In this document: piece after piece, positions 6,686 through 12,511 of the stretch
Position numbering within the stretch: position 1 is the stretch's first letter
Layout of the letters: each line of letters begins with the position of its first letter
Assembly (NCBI GenBank): GCA_020528935.1
Contig: JAJDFU010000377.1
Location: 1-12,511 of the forward strand
Length of the DNA stretch: 12,511 nucleotides
Source of the DNA: Saprospiraceae bacterium
GTDB lineage: Bacteria > Bacteroidota > Bacteroidia > Chitinophagales > Saprospiraceae
Direction of reading: 5' to 3'
Program-made: the position numbers and the translations under genes
Notes under the pieces: generated by a model
Told to the model about the DNA's origin: nothing
The model's database searches: none
What the model saw: only the letters and a program-made list of their open reading frames with translations

Positions 6686-9685
6686 ATGCGGTTATTTTTT
6701 CTGGTAGCGGTACTCCTTCTTTGGTTTGTTGGATCGTCGTCGGGGCAAGATAGTGAACAGGGAGCACAGCTCCTGCTGCAGCAAGCCTACGGTTTTTTTG
6801 AGGCCGAGCAGGCCGACTCCGCCATAGCCCTGTACAACAAGCTGGTGCCCTTCCTGCAGGAAAACAACAAGCCCTATTGGCTGGCTCAGGCCTACCTCTA
6901 CCTGGGCGAATGCTACCACATGCAGGGCTCCGATTCGCTGGCTCTGGATTATTCCTACCGGAGCAAGGCGGTACTGGAAGAAAACTTCAGGCCGGATACG
7001 GTCCTTTTTTACTCCCTGCTTCTTCAAAACCTCGGGGTCTTTCACGGTTATATGGGCGATTTTGACGATCAGATGGATTACTATCGCCGGTCTTTTCGCC
7101 AGGCCGAGAAGCGGCACGGCCGGAAGAGCAAGCAGATGGCAGATGCTTACCTCAATCTCGGGGCCGGCCATGGCAGTCGCGGATATTGGGATCGCTGCAT
7201 TGCGTATACAGATACTTCCCTTCGGATCGCTGAGGAGATCGGCTTTAAGGACGGGGTAAACGATGCCCTGCACAATCTGGCCTATGCCTATGGATTGAAG
7301 CGCGACTTTCAGCGCGCCGTGGATTACCAGGAACGAGCGCTGCGGCAGGGCGAATCCCTTCAGATGCAGGCCAAGGGCCTGCACAATCTGGGGTACTGGT
7401 ACTTCGAACTCGGCAATATAGACCAGGCCATGCAGTCCTTTTACCGGGCCCTGGAGATACGCAAGGAGCACTTTCCGGAAAACCAGCTCAACATCGTCAG
7501 TACGAAGCTCGCCCTTTCGGATGTCTTTCACGATGGGGGATACTACGATCGCGCTCTCGTCATACTCGATACCGTAGTGCAGGTGCTCCGGCCCCAGTCC
7601 TCGCCATACAGTAAGTACTACCTCCAGTCGGCCCTGAACAAAAAGGCGGGCATATACATCAAGACCCGGCAATTCGAACGCGCCAGGTCCACGGCTCGCC
7701 AGGCCATCTTGGTCGACAATCCCAGCCCCGCCGTAACCTCCAGCAGCTACATCATGCTGGCTGCTGCCGAAAGCAACATGGGGCAATACGAAGAGGCTCT
7801 GAACCACTTGCAGGTGGCCCTGAACATCGTCCTGCCGGACTTCGACAGTACGGACCCCGAAGACAACCCCACCGTCAAAGAGGCCGCAGAACGGGAAAAT
7901 GCACTCGACGCCCTGCATGCAAAAGGAGCGATCCTGTACCTGATGGGGCTGGACCGCCCGGATGACCTTTCTTTGCTCAAGCGGTCTTTGAAGGTCTACG
8001 AGCTGCAGGATAGCATCATCCACCAAATGCGCCTGCAATTCCAATATCCCCGCTCCAAGGAGGCCCTGTTCAAAGGGACGCGCCCGATGTATTCGGCGGC
8101 CATGCGCACGTGTAACGCCTTGTACCGGCGCACCGGCGATCCGCTTTACCTGGACCTGGCGTTCCAGTATTCGGAGAAGAACAAGGGGCAGCTGGTTGCT
8201 GAAAACCTCAACGATCTGTACGTGCGCAAATTCGCCCGCGTGGACAACCGGCTCATCGAGGAAGAACGCAAGCTGCTGAGCGATATCGAATTCTATCAGC
8301 AGGAGCTTCAGGTAGCGGAGTACTACTACGGCGCCGAGCGGGCAGCCGAACTCGCCGAAGCGCTGGGGCAGGCCAGGATGCGGCTCAAAGAGCTCTGGAG
8401 CGAGCTGGAGGACCGGCATCCGGATTACTACAAGATTCGGCATGCCTTCGATGTAGAAGGCCTGCAGGCCATGCAGGACCGCGTGTTGGAGGCAGAAGAG
8501 ACCCTGCTCGAATTTTTCCTGGGCGACACCTCCCTGTACATCGTGGTCGTGGACCGGGAAGGTGCGGACTTTGTGCAACGCCCCTTACCGGCCTCCTTTG
8601 AGCGGGATGTCATCCGGTTTCGCGAAGCTATACTGAAACAGGAGGACGCCTACTGGCAGCTGGGGCATTATCTGTACCGGCAATTGGTAGAGCCCGTCGC
8701 TCATTTGCTGAAGGGCGATAAGCTCTGTATCGTCACCGACGGGGTTCTGGGCTATATTCCGTTCGAGGCCTTGCTCGTGCGGCCTGTGGAAAGCGACAAT
8801 GCGGCTTCGCTTCGCGATCAGCCGTTCCTGATGATGGATTACCGGATCCGCTATTTGATTTCGGGTCAGGTGGCGCTCCAGGCCCAGCAGCGCAAGCAAA
8901 CGGCAGCCGCTAAGTCCGGAATACTGGCTATGGCGCCCGCCTTTGACGGGGGCGTAGTGGAAGGCGCCTCACGAGACGGGGACGAGCAAATCGCCTTGCC
9001 CCGACTGGACGGCGCCATTAAAGAAGTTGCCGGCCTCAAGCGGCGCTTCGCCGGGCTTTTCCTGCAAAATCACCGCGCTACGGAAAAGGCCTTCAGGGAT
9101 TTTGCGCCCCACTACTCGGTGTTGCACATTGCCACCCACACCCTGGTCGAGGATCAGTTTCCCTCTTTTTCCCGCCTGCTGTTCAACCGGGGCAGCGATC
9201 CGGCCTTCGACGGGCAGCTCAAAGCCTACGAGATCTACGGCATGCCGCTGGAAGCGGATCTGATCACCCTCAGTGCCTGCAATACGGGCTATGGCGCCAT
9301 TAAGGAAGGAGAAGGCATTTACAGCCTGGGCCGGGCTTTTGCCTATGCCGGGGCTTCCAATCTCGTAATGACCCTCTGGCCGGTTAAAGACAAGACCACG
9401 GCTTTTCTGGTGGAGCGTTTTTACAACAATCTAGCGAAGGGCATGGGCAAGGCCGATGCCTTGCAGGAAGCCAAGGCGCACTATCTGGCGGAATATCCAA
9501 GTACCCTTTTGGTGCATCCCTACTATTGGGCGGGCTATCTCTACATGGGGGATAACCGGCCCGTCGACCTCCGGAAAAAAAGAACCTTGCTGGGAATCCC
9601 GCTGGACGTATTCCTCCCGGCCCTGCTGGGCCTGCTGTTCGTCCTGATCCTGGTGTGGCGGTTTGTTAGTCCATCTCGCTCCTGA
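6686..9685 (+). CDS. Secreted/membrane-anchored TPR-CHAT protein (caspase/separase-like protease)
   Basis: A 999-residue protein. Residues 1-20 are a typical signal peptide (MRLFFLVAVLLLWFVGSSSG), then roughly eight or nine TPR units at about 25-395 (for example ALHNLAYAYGLKRDFQRAVD and LHNLGYWYFELGNIDQAMQ), a helical linker rich in Glu (about 500-590), and a CHAT domain at about 600-955. CHAT is a clan CD cysteine-peptidase fold related to caspases and separase. The presumed dyad is present: His818 in LHIATHT and Cys865 in LSACNTGYG, followed by EGIYSLGRAFAYAGASNLVMTLW. The usual glycine after the histidine is threonine here. A hydrophobic helix at about 971-991 probably anchors it in the membrane; it is preceded by RKKR and followed by SPSRS, so topology is uncertain. 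The gene converges, with a 20-bp overlap, on the membrane-TPR/ECF sigma pair. Substrate unknown. Confidence 0.93.
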   Translation: MRLFFLVAVLLLWFVGSSSGQDSEQGAQLLLQQAYGFFEAEQADSAIALYNKLVPFLQENNKPYWLAQAYLYLGECYHMQGSDSLALDYSYRSKAVLEENFRPDTVLFYSLLLQNLGVFHGYMGDFDDQMDYYRRSFRQAEKRHGRKSKQMADAYLNLGAGHGSRGYWDRCIAYTDTSLRIAEEIGFKDGVNDALHNLAYAYGLKRDFQRAVDYQERALRQGESLQMQAKGLHNLGYWYFELGNIDQAMQSFYRALEIRKEHFPENQLNIVSTKLALSDVFHDGGYYDRALVILDTVVQVLRPQSSPYSKYYLQSALNKKAGIYIKTRQFERARSTARQAILVDNPSPAVTSSSYIMLAAAESNMGQYEEALNHLQVALNIVLPDFDSTDPEDNPTVKEAAERENALDALHAKGAILYLMGLDRPDDLSLLKRSLKVYELQDSIIHQMRLQFQYPRSKEALFKGTRPMYSAAMRTCNALYRRTGDPLYLDLAFQYSEKNKGQLVAENLNDLYVRKFARVDNRLIEEERKLLSDIEFYQQELQVAEYYYGAERAAELAEALGQARMRLKELWSELEDRHPDYYKIRHAFDVEGLQAMQDRVLEAEETLLEFFLGDTSLYIVVVDREGADFVQRPLPASFERDVIRFREAILKQEDAYWQLGHYLYRQLVEPVAHLLKGDKLCIVTDGVLGYIPFEALLVRPVESDNAASLRDQPFLMMDYRIRYLISGQVALQAQQRKQTAAAKSGILAMAPAFDGGVVEGASRDGDEQIALPRLDGAIKEVAGLKRRFAGLFLQNHRATEKAFRDFAPHYSVLHIATHTLVEDQFPSFSRLLFNRGSDPAFDGQLKAYEIYGMPLEADLITLSACNTGYGAIKEGEGIYSLGRAFAYAGASNLVMTLWPVKDKTTAFLVERFYNNLAKGMGKADALQEAKAHYLAEYPSTLLVHPYYWAGYLYMGDNRPVDLRKKRTLLGIPLDVFLPALLGLLFVLILVWRFVSPSRS

Positions 9686-10391
9686 GCGCGGCAGCTTCCC
9701 GCTGGTAATCACCCGGCGAGCGGGCGAGTTCTTCCAGCTTTTGTTTGGCCAGATCGATTTGCTCATCGGCCAAATAGCTCAGGGCCAGATACCAGGTCGC
9801 GGCGCGGGCAATGGGCGAATCCGGCTCGAGCTGCTCAGCCGTCCTTTGCAGGTGATGGGCTGCTTTTCGGGCTTGCTTCGCACCCAGGTGACTGATGCCC
9901 TGATAGAGGGTTGTGACCGGATCGGCCGTATCGATGGATGAAAAGGCTTCCAAGGCTTGTTCGTAGGCCCCCGCTTCATAGAGCGCAAAGGCCCGTTCGC
10001 GCAGATCTCCCGAAACCGAACCTTCGGATGCCCCCCGCACGCCCACACCGGCTCCTGCGACCGGCAGCGGGTCGAAGGCGCGGTAGGCCAGTTGGTCTGC
10101 ACGGGGTTCGCGCAGCCATGTAAAAAGGACCAATAATGCCAGGGAAGCGGCGATCCCCAAGGGAAGGAGCAAGCTGATCCGCCGGGCGGGCCGCCGCCGG
10201 GCGAGCTTTTCGTCCATGCGCTTATTCAAGCCGGAAAGCAGCTGCCGTGCCCGGTTCGGGTCGCGCAGCTGTCGGTACCCTTGCCGGGCGTGCAGGGAAA
10301 AGGCATCGGGCTCCGGGTCTTTCCATAGGGCGGACCATTTCTCCTGGACCCCCTTAGCCTCTTCATCGGTGTGCTTTCGGTTTTTTGACAT
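9666..10391 (-). CDS. Single-pass membrane protein with C-terminal TPR-like domain, putative anti-sigma partner
   Basis: A 241-residue protein with three parts: a charged N-terminal region of about 70 residues (including GYRQLRDPNRARQLLSGLNKRMDEK and ending in ARRRPARR), one transmembrane helix at about 72-93, and a C-terminal region at about 130-238 that reads as two or three TPR-like helix pairs (ALYEAGAYEQALEAFSSI; WYLALSYLADEQIDLAKQKLEEL). The Arg cluster before the helix predicts the N-terminus inside and the TPR part in the periplasm. That layout and its position 12 nt after the ECF sigma gene suggest an anti-sigma or relay role. I see no zinc-binding anti-sigma (HxxxCxxC) motif and no cysteine at all, so the assignment rests on architecture and context. 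The ATG at 10391 directly follows the sigma stop in the same direction. The 3' end overlaps the TPR-CHAT gene by 20 bp. Confidence 0.85.
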   Translation of the reverse strand: MSKNRKHTDEEAKGVQEKWSALWKDPEPDAFSLHARQGYRQLRDPNRARQLLSGLNKRMDEKLARRRPARRISLLLPLGIAASLALLVLFTWLREPRADQLAYRAFDPLPVAGAGVGVRGASEGSVSGDLRERAFALYEAGAYEQALEAFSSIDTADPVTTLYQGISHLGAKQARKAAHHLQRTAEQLEPDSPIARAATWYLALSYLADEQIDLAKQKLEELARSPGDYQREAAALRSEMD

Positions 10392-10403
10392 GGGATGTTT
10401 CAG

Positions 10404-11000
10404 TTAATCCATCTGTTCCAGGGATTCACTGAGGATGTTTCTCAGCCTCCGTTTGCCGTTTTGAATGTGGCTTTTGATCTCGTTGGCAGTATAGGTCGAC
10501 TTTCGCTCGATCTCTTTGTAACTCAACCCTTTGAAATAAAAAAGTACAATGCAGGTTCGCTGTCCTTCATTGAGCTCTTCTACAGCTTCGCAAAGGCGAT
10601 CCAAAACGGCCTCTCGATAGAGAAGAGTACCCAGCTCCTCTTTTTCCACAAATAAATTGCCGTCAAATTCACCGGTGGACAGTTCGCGCCGGCCGAGTTG
10701 CTTTTGCAGGTATTTGATGCAATAATTGCGCGTGACCTGGTAGATCCAGGAATTGAAGTTTTTCACTTCGTAATTGCGGCCGTTTTCCAGCAGGTTGACG
10801 AAAATGTCCATGGCGGCGTCCTGGCTGTCGCCTTCATCCTTGAGGTAGAAGAGGCAGACGCCCAGCACCTTGTGGTCGTAGCGGCGGTATAGCTGGCCAA
10901 CATAGGCAGGATCTCCCGTGCGTTTGTACTTCGCCAGGAGTTCCTCATCGGTATGCGAAGGCTTCGGACCCTGAAATGGATTGGACAAAACGCCTATCAT
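10404..11000 (-). CDS. ECF-type RNA polymerase sigma factor (sigma-70 family)
   Basis: A 198-residue sigma factor with only regions 2 and 4, as in the extracytoplasmic-function group. Region 2 spans about residues 35-100 (LYRRYDHKVLGVCLFYLKD, DAAMDIFVNLLENG, NFNSWIYQVTRNYCIKYLQ). Region 4 spans about 132-192 (LNEGQRTCIVLFYFKGLSYKEIERKS and TANEIKSHIQNGKRRLRNIL), the helix-turn-helix that would read the -35 element. It directs RNA polymerase to a small regulon that probably includes its own locus. The ATG at 11000 has no clear ribosome binding site (ACACGA just before). The putative membrane regulator starts 12 nt after the TAA, so the two are almost certainly cotranscribed. Upstream lies 272 bp of AT-rich, repeat-filled DNA before the next gene. 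Confidence 0.94.
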   Translation of the reverse strand: MIGVLSNPFQGPKPSHTDEELLAKYKRTGDPAYVGQLYRRYDHKVLGVCLFYLKDEGDSQDAAMDIFVNLLENGRNYEVKNFNSWIYQVTRNYCIKYLQKQLGRRELSTGEFDGNLFVEKEELGTLLYREAVLDRLCEAVEELNEGQRTCIVLFYFKGLSYKEIERKSTYTANEIKSHIQNGKRRLRNILSESLEQMD

Positions 11001-11027
11001 TCGTGTTTAAATAAAAAACAGCCTTAA

Positions 11028-11167
11028 AGCTTGCTTGGATTTCACCTTTTGAGCTGTTCCTGCAAATTTTATTCTGAGTTGCGTTGCTCCCCATTCCAGG
11101 CCACATCGCGCCTTGCTCAGAATAAAATTTGGCTGCATTCGCGACAGAAGCGAAATCCCAACAAGCT
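11028..11167. repeat. 140-bp nested inverted repeat, MITE- or structured-RNA-like
   Basis: Outer arms 11028-11043 and 11152-11167 match at 14 of 16 positions (AGCTTGCTTGGATTTC against the reverse complement AGCTTGTTGGGATTTC). Inner arms 11063-11078 (CAAATTTTATTCTGAG) and 11116-11131 (CTCAGAATAAAATTTG) are perfect over 16 bp. Between outer and inner arms lie 19 and 20 unpaired nt, so the whole is nearly symmetric, with a 37-nt central loop. A further AGCC/GGCT pair (11020-11023 and 11175-11178) extends it. No target-site duplication is evident. It lies in the leader of the ECF sigma gene and carries a spurious 75-codon minus-strand frame. It may be a non-autonomous mobile element, a dispersed repeat, or a regulatory RNA hairpin. 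Confidence 0.75.
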
Positions 11168-11179
11168 CTCATGCGGCTC

Positions 11180-11215
11180 TAAAAAATAAAATAGCTTGCG
11201 ACTTTTTATTTTTTA
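11180..11215. repeat. AT-rich 12-bp perfect hairpin
   Basis: TAAAAAATAAAA (11180-11191) and TTTTATTTTTTA (11204-11215) are perfect reverse complements around a 12-nt loop (TAGCTTGCGACT). It sits 13 nt outside the 140-bp nested repeat, on its sigma-distal side, and 58 nt past the stop of the glycosyltransferase gene on the minus strand. With U-rich arms it could act as a weak bidirectional terminator, but it lacks a GC-rich stem. If the candidate promoter at 11230-11237 is used, it would form the extreme 5' end of the sigma-factor transcript. Confidence 0.5.
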
Positions 11216-11229
11216 AACGGTACTACAAG

Positions 11230-11237
11230 CAAAAGTA
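11230..11237 (-). promoter_or_regulatory. Candidate bacteroidete -7 box for the ECF sigma operon
   Basis: Read on the minus strand the site is TACTTTTG followed by C, a full match to TAnnTTTG. A clear TTTG -33 element is not present; TTCTG lies somewhat too far upstream. Transcription would start near 11223 and give a leader of about 220 nt before the sigma ATG, carrying both the AT-rich hairpin and the nested inverted repeat. Confidence 0.4.
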
Positions 11238-11272
11238 ACGAAAAGAAAAGGCAGGCAGGCAGAATCGCACGA

Positions 11273-12511
11273 TCAATTCCGCGGCATTCGCCTGAAAAAA
11301 ACAAAGCCGTTACGCTCGCCTATTTCCTCCAACCCTTCCATTTGCCGCAGGGGGGCGGCCCGGTGTATTTTAGTGGAGAGGTACACCGGCCGGTCGATAT
11401 CCCCTTCCAGCAGATGCTGATGGCAGCCTTCTTCCTCAAAACAGGCCCGGCCGGCCTGCAGGGGTCTGCCGTAAAAGAGGTGTACGTAGGAGCGGTAGCC
11501 GTAAGTCATGAGGTGAACATCGCGCCCGGCCTTGTCCTCGAAAAACTCCACGGCAGCCCGCTGCGAGTAGGTTTCGATGCGACCGATGAAAAAATAGAGG
11601 CTGAGCATGATAAAGACCGGGATGCCGCCCAGGAGCAGCTGAAAACCACGGATAAACCGCTGGCGGTTGAACAGCCAAAGGCTGCCCAGCAGGAGGCCGG
11701 CCAGCAACAGGCCCGGCAGGGCTTCCAGGCCGGTCCAGCGCACGTCGGCCTCCAGGTTGGCCTGGGCAAAAGGGTCGTTTTTGAACAGGGGCACCAACAG
11801 CTCGATGTGTTGCCCGACGAATGGAAGGGCGACGATCAGTAGGGCGTACACCAGGCCCAACCCCACCAGCAGGCCTTTCATCCACCGGGCCATGGGCAGC
11901 TCGCCGCGAATGATCTTTTCGGCCACCAGGGCGGCCAGATAGGTGAGCGGGAAATAACACATGGAGGAATAATGGACGATCTTGGACTGGACAATGGTGA
12001 ACAGGATGAGCACCACCCAGAACAAAAACTTCATCCAGCTGCGAAAATCGCGCAGGTGATCGTGTGCTTCGGGGGGCATGCGAAAAAAAGCGCGAAGCGC
12101 AAACAGGGAGGCCGGAAACACCCCCAGCAGGAGCACGGCAAAGTGATAGCCGGGAAAGCCCCTGTGGCCGGCATCCGGGGTGCTGAACAGGCGGTACTGA
12201 TACCGGGTGAACTCCTGCACAAACCAGGGCCCGTTCTTCCAGGTCTCCAGCCCAAACCAGGTGAGCATCACCAGCAGGGCCGCCAGGGTGAAAAACAGGA
12301 ATTGCGGCCCATTCACGTAAAAGCGAAAGCGCTGATACACCCAGTAGGCGAAGAAAGTGAGTGCAGCGCTGAGGTAGGCCACCGGTCCCTTGTGGAGTAT
12401 CCCCCTACCGTTAAAAAAGCCGCCCAGAAACAGAAAGACCAATGCCGGATACTTCAGGGAAATGCCCCGGAGACGCTCCTTTTTCCAGAAAACCAAAATA
12501 AAGAATAGAAT
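11273..12511 (-). CDS. ArnT/PMT-type membrane glycosyltransferase (GT39/GT83-like), C-terminal part
   Basis: At least 412 residues of a polytopic membrane protein whose N-terminus lies beyond the right edge; the frame is open to 12511 and the TTG at 12496 is internal. About eight or nine hydrophobic helices are visible, for example QFLFFTLAALLVMLTWFGL, YHFAVLLLGVFPASLFAL, MKFLFWVVLILFTIVQ and MKGLLVGLGLVYALLIVALP, followed by a C-terminal soluble region of about 100 residues. HKGPVAYL and SKIVHYSSMCYFPLTYLAAL resemble the KGP and KxxHY segments of ArnT/PMT-like enzymes, which move a sugar from a lipid-phosphate donor to lipid A, protein or another acceptor at the outer face of the inner membrane. 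The N-terminal loop with the catalytic acidic residue falls outside the window, so activity and acceptor cannot be judged. The stop is followed by 272 bp before the ECF sigma gene, which looks like a separate unit. Confidence 0.85.
   Translation of the reverse strand: MLFFILVFWKKERLRGISLKYPALVFLFLGGFFNGRGILHKGPVAYLSAALTFFAYWVYQRFRFYVNGPQFLFFTLAALLVMLTWFGLETWKNGPWFVQEFTRYQYRLFSTPDAGHRGFPGYHFAVLLLGVFPASLFALRAFFRMPPEAHDHLRDFRSWMKFLFWVVLILFTIVQSKIVHYSSMCYFPLTYLAALVAEKIIRGELPMARWMKGLLVGLGLVYALLIVALPFVGQHIELLVPLFKNDPFAQANLEADVRWTGLEALPGLLLAGLLLGSLWLFNRQRFIRGFQLLLGGIPVFIMLSLYFFIGRIETYSQRAAVEFFEDKAGRDVHLMTYGYRSYVHLFYGRPLQAGRACFEEEGCHQHLLEGDIDRPVYLSTKIHRAAPLRQMEGLEEIGERNGFVFFRRMPRN

Noticed and set aside
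6692..8578. A 628-codon open frame on the minus strand, and a similar 493-codon one at 92-1573.
   Set aside because: Both lie wholly or mostly opposite well-supported genes (TPR-CHAT; hypF/hypD), show no recognisable domain and arise from GC-rich codon use on the real strand.
6686..9685. The TPR-CHAT gene as part of a CRISPR or known antiphage system.
   Set aside because: There are no cas genes, repeats or other defence genes in the window, and the protein has export signals, so envelope signalling fits better.
10945..11172. A 75-codon minus-strand frame with an ATG at 11172.
   Set aside because: It is largely the nested inverted repeat read through and its end overlaps the sigma gene in another frame. 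No domain is recognisable, so it was treated as a by-product of the repeat.
11250..11262. GGCA tandem (GGCAGGCAGGCAG) as a phase-variable repeat.
   Set aside because: There are only three units, outside any gene; too short to support slippage-based control.

Overview
The window looks like chromosomal DNA of a GC-rich member of the Bacteroidota, possibly the Saprospiria (Lewinella/Phaeodactylibacter-like). This placement is an inference. It rests on the bacteroidete-style bifunctional nuclease with a C-terminal UVR motif, the lack of clear Shine-Dalgarno sequences, promoter-like TAnnTTTG boxes, and an ECF sigma / membrane TPR protein / TPR-CHAT gene set in a style I associate with that phylum. 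Coding DNA is GC-rich, while the few intergenic gaps are AT-rich and short.

Layout from left to right. (1) Positions 2-3527, plus strand: a tight [NiFe]-hydrogenase maturation operon, hypF (5' end outside the window), hypD and hypE, with a 3-nt gap and then an 8-nt overlap. HypF and HypE make the cyanide ligand from carbamoyl phosphate and HypD helps transfer it to iron, so the organism very probably makes a [NiFe] hydrogenase. (2) 3618-5788, plus strand: two housekeeping-type genes, a DUF151 bifunctional nuclease and an M24 Xaa-Pro aminopeptidase, separated by a 188-bp spacer with a GC-rich palindrome. (3) 5782-6600, minus strand: an alpha/beta-hydrolase (esterase) whose 3' end overlaps that of the peptidase by 7 bp.

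(4) 6686-11000 is the most interesting part. A 999-residue protein on the plus strand has a signal peptide, TPR repeats, a CHAT (caspase/separase-like) protease domain and a C-terminal membrane helix. It converges, with a 20-bp overlap, on a minus-strand pair: an ECF sigma factor followed 12 nt later by a single-pass membrane protein with a C-terminal TPR-like domain. I read this as a candidate envelope signalling module: a surface TPR-protease, a membrane relay that may act as anti-sigma factor, and a sigma factor. (5) 11001-11272 is the sigma gene's upstream region. It holds a 140-bp nested inverted repeat (MITE- or structured-RNA-like), an AT-rich hairpin and a TACTTTTG promoter box beyond both. 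(6) 11273-12511, minus strand: the C-terminal part of a polytopic ArnT/PMT-type (GT39/GT83-like) glycosyltransferase that runs off the right edge.

No rRNA, tRNA, CRISPR array or transposase gene was seen.
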